25,918 nucleotides of DNA from Streptomyces sp. NRRL F-5630 (GCF_000719475.1 NZ_JOGO01000078.1:1-25918), one strand, 5' to 3'. Positions 9,197-17,092 are shown, numbered from the stretch's first letter. Notes: generated by a model from the letters alone, not told the origin. Translations and numbers: made by a program.

Positions 9197-11877
9197 CCTT
9201 CACCCACGACTTCCCCGACTACCGGATACCCGACGGGACCGCGGCAGGCATCCGCGTGCTGCTGGACGCGGTGCGCGAGGGCCGCGTCGAGGACGTCCCC
9301 AAGCTGGTCGGCCCCCTGACCGACGCCGAACGGCGGAAAGCGCTGCCGGTGCTCAAGCAGTGGCGCAAGGACACCCCGGAACTCTGGCGGGACGAGGGGC
9401 ACTTGCTGGTGCGCCAGGGCCTGCTGCTCGCAGGGACAGGGTGCTGCACCAGCGCGGCGGCGGCGGTCCAGTGGATCACGAGCCGCGATCTGTGGTGGGC
9501 CGGGCACGGGAATCCCCAGGCGGTCGTCGGCGTGCTGAGCGACCGCGCCCCCGAGTGGCTGGCCGAGGTGGCGCGCCGGCTGGCGGAGCGCCGCACCGTC
9601 GGCGGGTGGGAGTACGGGCTGATCAAGCGGCTGTCGCTGAGCGCCGGCTGCGAGCCGCCGACGACGGACGGCTTCATCCTCGGCTGGGAGAGGGACATCC
9701 CGGAACGGGGCAAGACGATCAAGGAGATGCTGAGGGACGATCCGTTCCTGCAAGCGGCCGTCCCCCGGCTCTTCGAGGTGGACGAGGCCGGGTCGACCTT
9801 CCAGTACTGCTGGGACTCCGACCCCGGGTGGCCCGACGCGCTCGCCGCGCTCTCCCGGGAAGGACTGCTCAGCCGCGAGATGCTGGTCGAAGGCTGTCTG
9901 TCGCGGCTGCTGCGCGGGGGCCGGCTCAGCATTGTGAAGGGCTTCCTCGCCCTGCTGACCGCCCTGGACCTGACCGCCGACGAGCGGGCGGCCCAGACCC
10001 TCACCTGGGTACGGATGCTCTCCGGCGGGCACTCGCTGGCGGCCACCCGTGCCCAGGAGACGCTGGCCGAACTCGACGCGGCGGGCCAACTGGAGACCGA
10101 GCACCTCATCGAGGCGTCCAGGGCCGCCCTGTTCCGGTCCGAGAAGAAGATCGTGCGCGCCCAGCTCTCCATGCTCGACAAGGCGATCAAGCGCGACCCG
10201 TCCGTGACGGACGAGCTGCTGCCGGTGGCCGTCGAAGCCTTCGCCCAGGAGGAGCACAGCCTCCAGGACAAGGCCCTCGCCCTGGCCGTCCGCCACCGCA
10301 AGCACGCCGGCGACGCCGTCCTCGCCGAACTGGCGGCGAGCACCCGGCTGCTCCCCTCCGACCTGCGTGAACGCGCGGTCGCGGCGTTCGGCGGCGCGGT
10401 GGCCGCCGAGGAGGCCGAGCCGTCGCCCGCCGAAGGGGGCGACGTCCTGCCGCCTGTGCCGGACCCCGAGCGCCTGGATCCCGCGCCGCTCGCCCCTGCC
10501 GAGCTCGCCGAGGAGGTCGTCGCGCTGCTGCGCGGCAAGGGCACCCCGGCGCAGGAGGAGCGGGCGCTGAACAGCCTCGTGGTCCACGCTCACGCCGACC
10601 TGGCGGGACTCCGCGCGGCCCTGGAACCGGTCGTCGCGGCGCACCGGGAGCCCGCCGCGTGGCTGAGCGAGAACGTCTTCGCGCAAGCGCTCGAAGCCGT
10701 CGTCATGTTCGTCATGGGGGAGACCGCGGCGGAGAAGGCGCGCACCCTCCGCGTCCAGTCCGGCCTGGGCGCCCTCCGTTTCCGGTTCCAGGAGTACCAG
10801 TGCCCGCACACGGCGATCTGGTCCGTCTGCCTCAGCCGCGCGGCCGAGATCGGGGCGCGGCTGGAGCTCGGAGACCCTTTGCCGTTCCTGCTGGCCACGC
10901 CCACCTGGACGACGGGGACCATCGACCCGGCGGAGCTGGCGGCCCGGCTCGCCGCGTACGAGGACTCGGGCACCGAGCCCGGTCCGGCGGACCTCGACCA
11001 AGCGCTGCTGCGGCTGGACCGTGAGGTGCCGCTCGAAGCGCGGGCCGCGGCGGAGCGGCTCACCTCCCCGGCGGGGCGGCGGCTGGCCACCTGGCTCGCC
11101 TCGGGGGGCCTGCCCGATCCCGCCCTCTCCCGGGAAACCGAGCGGGTGAGGCTCAGGACCCCCCGTCCCGGTGTGCTGGTGCGCACCGAGGCCCTACCCG
11201 GGCACGAGGACTACGCCGAGCCGTTCCGCTCGCTGCTCGGCGCGCACGACCCCATCGGCGCTCCGTGCACGTGCGGCGGCGAGGGGCAGTGCTCCCCGCA
11301 GGCCCTGGCCGTCCTGCCCCAGCACCGGGAGATCATCGCGGCGCGGATGCTGTCGGCCTTCTCGTCCTTTGCCGACTTCGACCACATCGGTCAGGGTGTG
11401 TCCGTGCTGCCCGCGCTGGCCGAGTCGGGGGGCCCGGCCGGGCCCGCGACCCATCTGATGGTGGCGTACGGGCTCGGGGCGCGGCGCGCCGAGGAGCGGC
11501 TGTTCGCGGTGGACGCGATGCTCGTGCTGGCTGCTCGCGGACTGCTCGACGCGGAAGGGCTCGGCCGGGACATCGCCGAGCTGACCGGCCTGCGCCGCCT
11601 CGTACTGAAGCGGGTCGTGGCAGCGCTGCGGGAAGTGGCGCACACCGGTGCGTACGCCACGGTGTGGGCGGTGCTCTCGGGCGCCCTTCCCGGGCTCCTG
11701 GCAGGAGAACCGGCACCCGCCGCCGGCGCTCTGCTCACGCTCGCGGCCGACTGCGCGGAGCGGTCCGGGGCCCGTGGCGCGATACCGGAGATCGACGAAC
11801 TGGCGGCGCGCAAGGGGTCATCGCAGCTGATCAAGCAGGCGTCGCGGCTCAGGGCGGCGCTGAACCGCGACGCCTGA
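9193..11877 (+). CDS. DUF6493-like large helical-repeat protein
   Basis: This 894-residue protein has no catalytic motif that I recognise. It is almost wholly predicted helix, with repeated amphipathic pairs such as LLPVAVEAFAQEEHSLQDKALAL, suggesting a HEAT/ARM-like scaffold. A Pro/Glu/Ala-rich linker at about 408-440 splits it into two lobes. A small cysteine cluster (Cys692, Cys694, Cys700 in CTCGGEGQC) may bind metal. Size, helical character and tight coupling to a SWIM gene fit the DUF6493 family of actinobacteria; I give that name from memory of such pairs, not from a search. It starts at ATG 9193, overlapping the SWIM stop by four bases. It probably acts in a complex with the SWIM protein. 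No MoxR ATPase or VWA gene follows, unlike some related clusters. Confidence 0.7.
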   Translation: MTFTHDFPDYRIPDGTAAGIRVLLDAVREGRVEDVPKLVGPLTDAERRKALPVLKQWRKDTPELWRDEGHLLVRQGLLLAGTGCCTSAAAAVQWITSRDLWWAGHGNPQAVVGVLSDRAPEWLAEVARRLAERRTVGGWEYGLIKRLSLSAGCEPPTTDGFILGWERDIPERGKTIKEMLRDDPFLQAAVPRLFEVDEAGSTFQYCWDSDPGWPDALAALSREGLLSREMLVEGCLSRLLRGGRLSIVKGFLALLTALDLTADERAAQTLTWVRMLSGGHSLAATRAQETLAELDAAGQLETEHLIEASRAALFRSEKKIVRAQLSMLDKAIKRDPSVTDELLPVAVEAFAQEEHSLQDKALALAVRHRKHAGDAVLAELAASTRLLPSDLRERAVAAFGGAVAAEEAEPSPAEGGDVLPPVPDPERLDPAPLAPAELAEEVVALLRGKGTPAQEERALNSLVVHAHADLAGLRAALEPVVAAHREPAAWLSENVFAQALEAVVMFVMGETAAEKARTLRVQSGLGALRFRFQEYQCPHTAIWSVCLSRAAEIGARLELGDPLPFLLATPTWTTGTIDPAELAARLAAYEDSGTEPGPADLDQALLRLDREVPLEARAAAERLTSPAGRRLATWLASGGLPDPALSRETERVRLRTPRPGVLVRTEALPGHEDYAEPFRSLLGAHDPIGAPCTCGGEGQCSPQALAVLPQHREIIAARMLSAFSSFADFDHIGQGVSVLPALAESGGPAGPATHLMVAYGLGARRAEERLFAVDAMLVLAARGLLDAEGLGRDIAELTGLRRLVLKRVVAALREVAHTGAYATVWAVLSGALPGLLAGEPAPAAGALLTLAADCAERSGARGAIPEIDELAARKGSSQLIKQASRLRAALNRDA

Positions 11878-12074
11878 GTGAGGGGGGTGGGGACCGGATC
11901 GGGGGGTTCCGCGGGGTCTCGCACGAGGAGGTGCGGCGGTTGCCGGCTGGGCTTGTCCTGCGGTTCCTCCACGTCGCCAGCCGCCCACCGGGGGCCGACG
12001 GAGACCCGGCGCCGGTGCTCGTTCCGCTGTCCCTCACCCCCCGTGCCCACCCCGCTCACGAGCCCCGCCTCGGC

Positions 12075-12105
12075 TTGACCTTGTCGCTACGACAAGGTTT
12101 CTACT
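12075..12105 (+). promoter_or_regulatory. MerR-type promoter with operator in a 19-bp spacer
   Basis: TTGACC at 12075-12080 and TCTACT at 12100-12105 flank a 19-base spacer, longer than normal as in promoters controlled by MerR proteins. An inverted repeat fills the spacer and the end of the -35: ACCTTGTCG (12078-12086), centre CTA, CGACAAGGT (12090-12098), nine perfect pairs. The -10 ends six bases before the ATG at 12112, implying a leaderless message. The regulator encoded immediately downstream is the natural ligand, so autoregulation is likely. Confidence 0.8.
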
Positions 12106-12111
12106 GGCCTC

Positions 12112-12885
12112 ATGCGTATCGGAGAGCTGGCCGCCGTGGCCGGGGTGAGTACCCGGGCCGTCCGCCACTACCACCGGATCGGCCTGCTGCCCGAGCCGGC
12201 CAGGCAGCCCAACGGCTACCGCGAGTACGGCCTGCGGGACGCCGCCGAGCTGGCCCGGGTGCGGCGGCTGACGGCGCTGGGCCTGAGCCTCGACGAGGTG
12301 CGGGACGTGCTCGCCGACGACGCGGGCAAGGACCTCGCGGAGATCCTCGCCGAGCTGGACGCCGACCTCGCGCGCCAGGAGGAGGCGATCAAGGGGCGCC
12401 GCGCCCGGCTGCGGGATCTCCTCGCGCAGGCGGACGCGGACGGCGGTCTGCCGCCCGAGACCCCCGTCTCGCCCGCGCTCGCCGCGCTCTTCGCCGACTT
12501 CGACCGCGCCACCGCGCACCTGCCGGGCCCCGAGCCCGAATCGGTCGCGCTCGACCGCCGCCTCCTCGCCCTGCTCGACACCTCCGCCGCCGCCTCGGGC
12601 GACTGGCTCGGCCCGCTCGCCGGGGCCTTCACCACCGACCCGGAGACCACCCGCCGCGTGTACGCGCTGTACGCGCGCCTCGACGAGCTGGCGAGTGCCG
12701 CGCCCGACGACCCGCGTGTCGAGGAGACGGCCAGGGACCTGGTCGCCCTCCTTCCCGCGCGCCTCCCCGTCGCGGACCCCCCGGCCACCGGCGACTTCCT
12801 GGACGCCGTCTGCGCTGGCTCTCCCCCCGCCCAGGCGGCGGTGCTGCGCCGCGTGATCAGCCTCCTGAAGGAGCGCACGCCGTGA
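12112..12885 (+). CDS. MerR-family transcriptional regulator
   Basis: This 257-residue regulator has the standard MerR N-terminus: winged HTH at 1-70 (MRIGELAAVAGVSTRAVRHYHRIG, read across residues 1-24, then the GYREY wing) and a dimerising helix at about 75-105 (LAEILAELDADLARQEEAI). The C-terminal 140 residues are helical, with no cysteine pattern for metals, so an organic ligand or protein signal is more likely, as in TipA-like or BmrR-like members; none is recognisable. It would bind the dyad in its own promoter and twist the 19-bp spacer into an active form. Its stop overlaps the next gene's GTG (GTGA), so the small membrane protein is co-translated and is the best candidate partner or target. 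Confidence 0.92.
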   Translation: MRIGELAAVAGVSTRAVRHYHRIGLLPEPARQPNGYREYGLRDAAELARVRRLTALGLSLDEVRDVLADDAGKDLAEILAELDADLARQEEAIKGRRARLRDLLAQADADGGLPPETPVSPALAALFADFDRATAHLPGPEPESVALDRRLLALLDTSAAASGDWLGPLAGAFTTDPETTRRVYALYARLDELASAAPDDPRVEETARDLVALLPARLPVADPPATGDFLDAVCAGSPPAQAAVLRRVISLLKERTP

Positions 12886-13511
12886 GACGGTCCCCTCTCC
12901 CCCGCCCCGTGCGCCGCCTCGTGGGTCACGAACTCACGCTGTGGCGCGGCCTCGTGCGCTGGGTGGGCCGCCGCGGCCCGGACGGCGTCGGCGGGGACGA
13001 CCTCGCCGCCCCGTACGCGCCCGCGCAGGCCGCGATGATGTACGGCCTGCTCTTCGTCGCCGTCGCCGAGACGGTCGCGCTCGCGGTCGTCATCCCCTGG
13101 CCGTGGCTCCACGCGCTGACGCTCGTCGTGGACCTGTGGGGTTGCTGGTACGTCCTCGCCCTGCACGCCTCGTGCGTGGTGCGCCAGCACGTCCTGAGGT
13201 CGGACGGCTCGCTGCGCCTGCGCTACGGGCCGCTCCTCGACATCACGGTCCCGGCCTCCCACGTCGCGACTCTCCGCGCGGACCGCGCGTTCCCCGACGC
13301 GCGCCTCGGCGCGGTGGGCCCCTCGGGCATGGCGGACCTCCCGGTCGGCGGGATGACGACGCTGACCGTGGAACTGACCGAACCCCTCGCCTTCACCCGC
13401 CCCTTGGGGAGGCCCGCCGAGGCCCGTGCCTTCCGCTTCCACGCGGAGAACGCGGTGGAGGTGGCACGGGCCTGGCGCCGGATACGGGAGTCGGCCGAGC
13501 CGGGTCCGTGA
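12882..13511 (+). CDS. Small membrane protein with two TM helices and a PH-like tail
   Basis: This 209-residue protein starts at GTG 12882, overlapping the MerR stop. A basic N-terminus precedes two hydrophobic helices at about 51-73 (MMYGLLFVAVAETVALAVVI) and 76-100 (LHALTLVVDLWGCWYVLALH). The following 105 residues are beta-rich, with GSLRLRYGPLLDITVPASHVATL, and resemble bacterial PH-like membrane proteins whose sequence reads 'G-x-L-x-[IV]-[RK]-x-G'. A final helix (188-204) may cap this fold. The product is expected in the cytoplasmic membrane with the beta domain inside. No enzyme motif is seen. Translational coupling to MerR suggests they act in one response, for example to membrane-active compounds, but that is inference. 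Confidence 0.75.
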   Translation: MRRSPLPRPVRRLVGHELTLWRGLVRWVGRRGPDGVGGDDLAAPYAPAQAAMMYGLLFVAVAETVALAVVIPWPWLHALTLVVDLWGCWYVLALHASCVVRQHVLRSDGSLRLRYGPLLDITVPASHVATLRADRAFPDARLGAVGPSGMADLPVGGMTTLTVELTEPLAFTRPLGRPAEARAFRFHAENAVEVARAWRRIRESAEPGP

Positions 13512-13515
13512 GTGA

Positions 13516-13550
13516 GCGGGCGGGCGGGCCTTCCGGCCGTCGCCCCGCGC
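13516..13550. terminator. Possible terminator between convergent genes
   Basis: Just after the membrane protein stop, GCGGGCGGGCC-TTCC-GGCC and the following GTCGCCCCGC can fold into an imperfect GC-rich hairpin with a tetraloop-like TTCC. There is no T run, which is common for Streptomyces terminators. Two 18-base tandem copies (GTCCCGCCCGGCCGCC core, 13642-13677) lie further on in the same gap and have no obvious role. Confidence 0.35.
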
Positions 13551-13717
13551 CTCGCTCGGGCGTACCGCCCGGCCCCTGCGGTGCCCCCGCGCCAAGGTCA
13601 CGCTCTCGCGATCCGCCCGGGCCCACGGGCGCCGCGCTCCCCCGTCCCGCCCGGCCGCCCCGTCCCGCCCGGCCGCCGCGCGAGGCCCGGCCGCCGCCGC
13701 CCGCCCGCCCCGCCGTC

Positions 13718-13948
13718 TCAGTCCTCGGCGTGCTTCTCGTCCGCCCTCTGCTTCTCGGCGAGCTTCTCCACGAAGTCCTGCGCCTTGTCGACACCCGTGT
13801 CGATCTTCTCGCTGTACTTGCCGTCCGTGCGGGCGTCGATGAAGTCGCCGGCCTTCTCCAGGCCGCCCGCGATCTTCTCGCTGTGCTCCCCGGCCAGTTC
13901 CTCGGCCTTCTCCTTGAAGTTCTTCAGATTGTCGAACAGACCTGGCAT
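13718..13948 (-). CDS. MT0933-like small antitoxin-family protein
   Basis: This 76-residue, highly charged, helical protein begins MPGLFDNLKNFKEKAEELAG and continues with the repeats EKIAGGLEKAGDFID, YSEKIDTGVDKAQDFVEKL. This is the pattern of the Pfam family called antitoxin protein of toxin-antitoxin system (MT0933/Rv0909-like). The SD AAGGAG at 13955-13960 is six bases upstream of the ATG, a strong signal. No toxin gene (for example Rv0910-like) is next to it: upstream is the end of the IclR gene and downstream is a convergent gene. In Streptomyces such proteins are commonly solitary, so an antitoxin role is doubtful; a stress-related or CsbD-like helical protein role is equally possible. 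Confidence 0.85.
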   Translation of the reverse strand: MPGLFDNLKNFKEKAEELAGEHSEKIAGGLEKAGDFIDARTDGKYSEKIDTGVDKAQDFVEKLAEKQRADEKHAED

Positions 13949-14008
13949 TCCGGGCTCCTTGTCGTCTCCGCGATCGGCTCCCGCGCTCGGCTCGCGCGAG
14001 GACCGTGA

Positions 14009-14752
14009 TCATCCCACGGTCCCGTCCCCATCCTCCCCCGCGAGCACCTCCTCCATCCGCCTCGCCGCCGCCACGACCAGGGGGACGGCGCGCTCCGCGA
14101 CGGACCGCCGGTGGGTGATCACGTTGATGGCCGCCGGGTCGGCGGGCTCGGGGACGCGCACGGGGGCGGCGACGCCGATCGTGCCGGGCGTGACCTCCTC
14201 GTGGGTGATCGCCCAGCCACGCGCGCGGACCTCGGCGACGCGCAGCGGTTCGCCGGGCAGCGGCTCCCCCGCCGAGAGCAGCGCGAGCCCCGCCGAGCCG
14301 CGGTCGAGCGGGTCGCGGTTGCCGACGCCGTACGAGAACCGCGGCCCCGGGCCCGGGGGTTCGACGACGGCGACGGCGACGGCGTGCGCGCCGTCGGGGA
14401 CCACGAGGCAGGCGGTGGCGCCGAGTTCGACGGCGAGGTCACGCAGCACCGGCATCGCGAGGTCGACGAGCGGCGGGCGTGCGCGCTGCGCGAGCGTGTA
14501 GAAGGCGACGCCGACGCGGTAGCGCCCGGCGGCGTCGCGCGCGGCGAAGTGGCTGCGGGTCAGCGCGGTGAGCAGCCGGTACGCGATCGAGCGGTGCACC
14601 CCGAGCGCGGCGGCGACCTCGGAGGCGCGCAGCCCGTGCGGCGCCTCGGCGAGCATCCGCAGCACGCCGAGCCCGCGCTCCAGCGTCTGCGCCCCGTCCG
14701 CCCGGCGCGCGGGCACGCCCTCCCGCCCCGCGTCCGCCTCACGCGCCGTCAT
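14009..14752 (-). CDS. IclR-family regulator, probable controller of the homogentisate operon
   Basis: This 247-residue protein has the IclR layout. A winged HTH occupies about 20-80 (TLERGLGVLRMLAEAPHGLR, ASEVAAALGVHRSIAYRLLTAL), and an effector domain follows from about 95 to 240, with LVDLAMPVLRDLAVELGATACL and GWAITHEEVTPGTIGVAAPV, both typical of the family. The ATG at 14752 is chosen because it starts near the HTH and has GAGGGGG ahead; a frame extending to 14827 would cover the operator. It is transcribed away from hmgA across a 286-base region carrying inverted and direct repeats. By analogy with HmgR-type control of homogentisate genes, it probably represses hmgA-fah until homogentisate or a related acid is bound. 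Residues for ligand binding were not assigned. Confidence 0.88.
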   Translation of the reverse strand: MTAREADAGREGVPARRADGAQTLERGLGVLRMLAEAPHGLRASEVAAALGVHRSIAYRLLTALTRSHFAARDAAGRYRVGVAFYTLAQRARPPLVDLAMPVLRDLAVELGATACLVVPDGAHAVAVAVVEPPGPGPRFSYGVGNRDPLDRGSAGLALLSAGEPLPGEPLRVAEVRARGWAITHEEVTPGTIGVAAPVRVPEPADPAAINVITHRRSVAERAVPLVVAAARRMEEVLAGEDGDGTVG

Positions 14753-14815
14753 CCGGCCCCCTCGCCCGCCTCTTTCGGCCCTGACCCTTGACGGGGCCCG
14801 GCCCGGCTCCGCACA

Positions 14816-14858
14816 GTGTTGCAACATTCAATCCCGCGCGTCTCGATAATCGCAACAC
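14816..14858. promoter_or_regulatory. Inverted repeat, candidate IclR operator
   Basis: GTGTTGC at 14816-14822 is repeated in reverse complement as GCAACAC at 14852-14858, 29 bases apart. The left arm is part of a perfect 10-base palindrome, TGTTGCAACA (14817-14826). The A/T-richer patch AACATTCAATC and CTCGATAATCG between the arms stands out in this GC-rich region and may hold a promoter. Position 64 bases before the regulator start fits an operator for self-control or for the divergent pair. Confidence 0.5.
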
Positions 14859-14955
14859 CTCGGTGCGACACCGCGCCGTCCCGCACGACCCGCACCGCAT
14901 TGCCGCCCCGTCCGGGTGACACCACGGCGACCCTGCGCGCCAGGAGGGGGAAGCC

Positions 14956-14994
14956 TGCTCGTACGACCGCACGCCTTGCTCGTACGACCGCACG
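14956..14994 (+). repeat. Two 18-bp direct repeats before hmgA
   Basis: TGCTCGTACGACCGCACG occurs twice, at 14956-14973 and 14977-14994, with a period of 21 bases, two turns of the helix. Each copy contains the palindrome CGTACG, and the second copy also forms an arm pair GCTCGT / ACGAGC (14978-14998). Phased copies 45 bases before the hmgA start suggest binding of a dimeric regulator on one face of the DNA, or a promoter-overlapping operator. Confidence 0.6.
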
Positions 14995-15038
14995 AGCCGC
15001 ACCGGCAGAGCGCCCGCACCCGGGCGAGAGGAGACCCC

Positions 15039-16241
15039 GTGCCCCACTACCGCGCCCTCGGCGACATTCCCCCCAAGCGCCACACCCAGCACCGCACCCC
15101 CGAAGGGGGCCTGTACTACGAGGAGCTGATGGGTGAGGAGGGTTTCTCGTCCGACTCCTCGCTCCTCTACCACCGCCACCTCCCCTCCGCGATCACCGAT
15201 TCGACGGTCTGGGAGCTGCCCGACCAGCGCACCGTCCCCAACCACCCGCTCCTGCCGCGGCACTTCGCCCTGCACGGCCTCGTCAAGGGCGAGCGCTGGC
15301 GGGACGCGGACGTCGTGACGGGGCGGCGGCTCGTGCTCGGCAACGGCGACGTGCGGATCTCGTACGCGGTGGCGGGCGCCCCCTCGCCGCTGTACCGCAA
15401 CGGGCTCGGCGACGAGTGCGTGTACGTCGAGTCGGGCCGCGCGGTCGTCGAGACCGTCTTCGGACCGCTCACCGCGCGCGCCGGGGACTACGTGGTGCTG
15501 CCGCGCGCGACGACGCACCGCTGGCTGCCCGAGGGGGACGAGCCGCTGCGCGTCTACTGCGTCGAGGCCAACAGCCACATCGCGCCGCCCTCGCGCTACC
15601 TCTCGCGGTACGGGCAGCTCCTCGAACACGCTCCGTACTGCGAGCGCGATCTGCACGGACCGACGGAACTGGCCGAGGGCCGGGGGCAGGACGTCGAGAT
15701 CCTGGTGAAGCACCGGGGTGCGGGCGGGGAGGTCGTCGGGACGCGCTTCACGCAGGCCGAGCACCCCTTCGACGTCGTCGGCTGGGACGGCTGCCTGTAC
15801 CCGTACACCTTCAACGTCGCCGACTTCGAGCCGATCACCGGCCGGGTCCACCAGCCGCCGCCCGTGCACCAGGTCTTCGAGGGGAACAACTTCGTCATCT
15901 GCAACTTCGTGCCGCGCAAGGTGGACTACCACCCGTTGTCCATCCCGGTGCCGTACTACCACTCGAACGTGGACAGCGACGAGGTGATGTTCTACTGCGG
16001 CGGCGACTACGAGGCGCGCAAGGGCTCGGGGATCGGGCAGGGCTCGGTCTCGCTGCACCCGGGCGGGCACAGCCACGGGCCGCAGCCGGGCGCGTACGAG
16101 CGCTCGATCGGCGTGGAGTCCTTCGACGAACTCGCCGTCATGGTCGACACCTTCCGGCCCCTCGAACTGGGGGAGGGCGGGCGCGCGAGCGACGACGGGA
16201 CGTACGCGTGGACCTGGGCGGGGCGGGGGCCGCGGTCGTGA
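15039..16241 (+). CDS. hmgA: Homogentisate 1,2-dioxygenase
   Basis: This 400-residue cupin-fold enzyme opens the ring of homogentisate with O2 to give maleylacetoacetate, the central step of tyrosine and phenylalanine breakdown. The non-haem iron site is visible as His308, an acidic residue near 315 in PYYHSNVDSDEVMFY, and His346 in GGHSHGPQPG. GLGDECVYVESG and HQVFEGNNFVICNFVPR are other family blocks. It is about 40 residues shorter than the human enzyme, as is usual in actinobacteria. GTG at 15039 is chosen because GAGAGGAGA lies at 15026-15034 and because it begins MPHYRALGDIPPKRH as in relatives. Its TGA overlaps the next gene by GTGA. Control is expected from the divergent IclR protein. 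Loss would give brown pigment from oxidised homogentisate. Confidence 0.95.
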   Translation: MPHYRALGDIPPKRHTQHRTPEGGLYYEELMGEEGFSSDSSLLYHRHLPSAITDSTVWELPDQRTVPNHPLLPRHFALHGLVKGERWRDADVVTGRRLVLGNGDVRISYAVAGAPSPLYRNGLGDECVYVESGRAVVETVFGPLTARAGDYVVLPRATTHRWLPEGDEPLRVYCVEANSHIAPPSRYLSRYGQLLEHAPYCERDLHGPTELAEGRGQDVEILVKHRGAGGEVVGTRFTQAEHPFDVVGWDGCLYPYTFNVADFEPITGRVHQPPPVHQVFEGNNFVICNFVPRKVDYHPLSIPVPYYHSNVDSDEVMFYCGGDYEARKGSGIGQGSVSLHPGGHSHGPQPGAYERSIGVESFDELAVMVDTFRPLELGEGGRASDDGTYAWTWAGRGPRS

Positions 16242-17092
16242 CCGTGCCCGCAGCGCTGCTCGCCGCGCTCGTCGACGACGCGGGACTCTTCCCGCCGACC
16301 GCGCTCCCGATGGACCGCGCGCTCGCCCGCCACCGCGCCGATCTCGCCGCGGGCCACCCGCTGCTCACGCACCGCTTCCTCGTGCCGGCGAGCCGCCTCG
16401 CCGAGCTGCGGGAATGCCTGGAGCCGGGCGACTCACTCGCGCTCGGGCTCATCGCGGACCGGGGCGCGGCGGGCCTCGCCGCCGACCGCGCGGCGATCGC
16501 CGCCGATCCGCGGCTGCGGCTCGCACTCGTCGAGGTGCCGCTCGCCGCGTTCCCCGGCGGGCTGCGCGAGGCACTGGACGCGCTGCCGGGTGACGTGCCG
16601 GTGTTCGCGGAACCCGCGGAGCGCGCCGCCCATGAACCGCTGCTCTCCGCGCTGGGCGCGCTCGAACGGCCCGTCGGCGCCAAGCTGCGCTGCGGCGGTG
16701 TCCGCGCGGAGCTGTTCCCGACGGCGCCGGAGGTCGCCGCCTGGATCGTGGCCTGTGCCCGCGCGCGCGTACCCTTCAAGGCGACGGCGGGGCTGCACGA
16801 GGCGGTGCGGCACACCGCCCCCGCGACCGGTTTCCGCCACCACGGCTACCTCAACCTGCTGCTCGCCACCGCTGCCGCTGCCGGGGGTGCGACCACGGGC
16901 GAGGTGACCGCGGTCCTGGAGACCGAGGACGCGCAGCGGCTCGCCCGGCGCGCGCACGCGCTCGGTGACGCGGGCGCCCGCGCCTCGCGCCGGCTGCTCG
17001 TCTCGTACGGCTCGTGCAGCACCTCGACCCCGCTGCGGCAGGCAGCGGACCTGTTCGGCGTCCCCGACACGTACCAGGAGATCCCCGTATGA
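16238..17092 (+). CDS. Unknown barrel-like protein inside the homogentisate operon
   Basis: I do not recognise a characterised function for this 284-residue protein. It starts at GTG 16238 inside the hmgA stop and ends inside the fah start (ATGA), so it is fully co-translated with both. Alternating strand-helix spacing suggests an alpha/beta barrel. Conserved-looking blocks are DDAGLFPP (13-20), GAKLRCGG (147-154), PFKATAGLHEAVRH (179-192), HHGYLNLLLA (201-210) and SYGSCSTSTP (256-265); Lys149, Lys181, His187 and the paired His201-202 are candidate active-site residues. It is not a glutathione-S-transferase-type maleylacetoacetate isomerase: no thioredoxin fold start is present. Position suggests a role on maleylacetoacetate or fumarylacetoacetate, or as an accessory factor. 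Related proteins in other bacteria are annotated only as barrel-domain proteins. Confidence 0.85.
   Translation: MTVPAALLAALVDDAGLFPPTALPMDRALARHRADLAAGHPLLTHRFLVPASRLAELRECLEPGDSLALGLIADRGAAGLAADRAAIAADPRLRLALVEVPLAAFPGGLREALDALPGDVPVFAEPAERAAHEPLLSALGALERPVGAKLRCGGVRAELFPTAPEVAAWIVACARARVPFKATAGLHEAVRHTAPATGFRHHGYLNLLLATAAAAGGATTGEVTAVLETEDAQRLARRAHALGDAGARASRRLLVSYGSCSTSTPLRQAADLFGVPDTYQEIPV

Noticed and set aside
11878..12078. A 66-codon frame directly after the DUF6493-like gene
   Set aside because: Ser/Arg/Pro/Gly-rich with no ribosome site, and it runs into the MerR promoter; looks like spacer.
13642..13677. Tandem 18-bp repeats as a CRISPR-like or attachment site
   Set aside because: Only two copies with no spacers and no nearby integrase or tRNA; simple GC-rich duplication.
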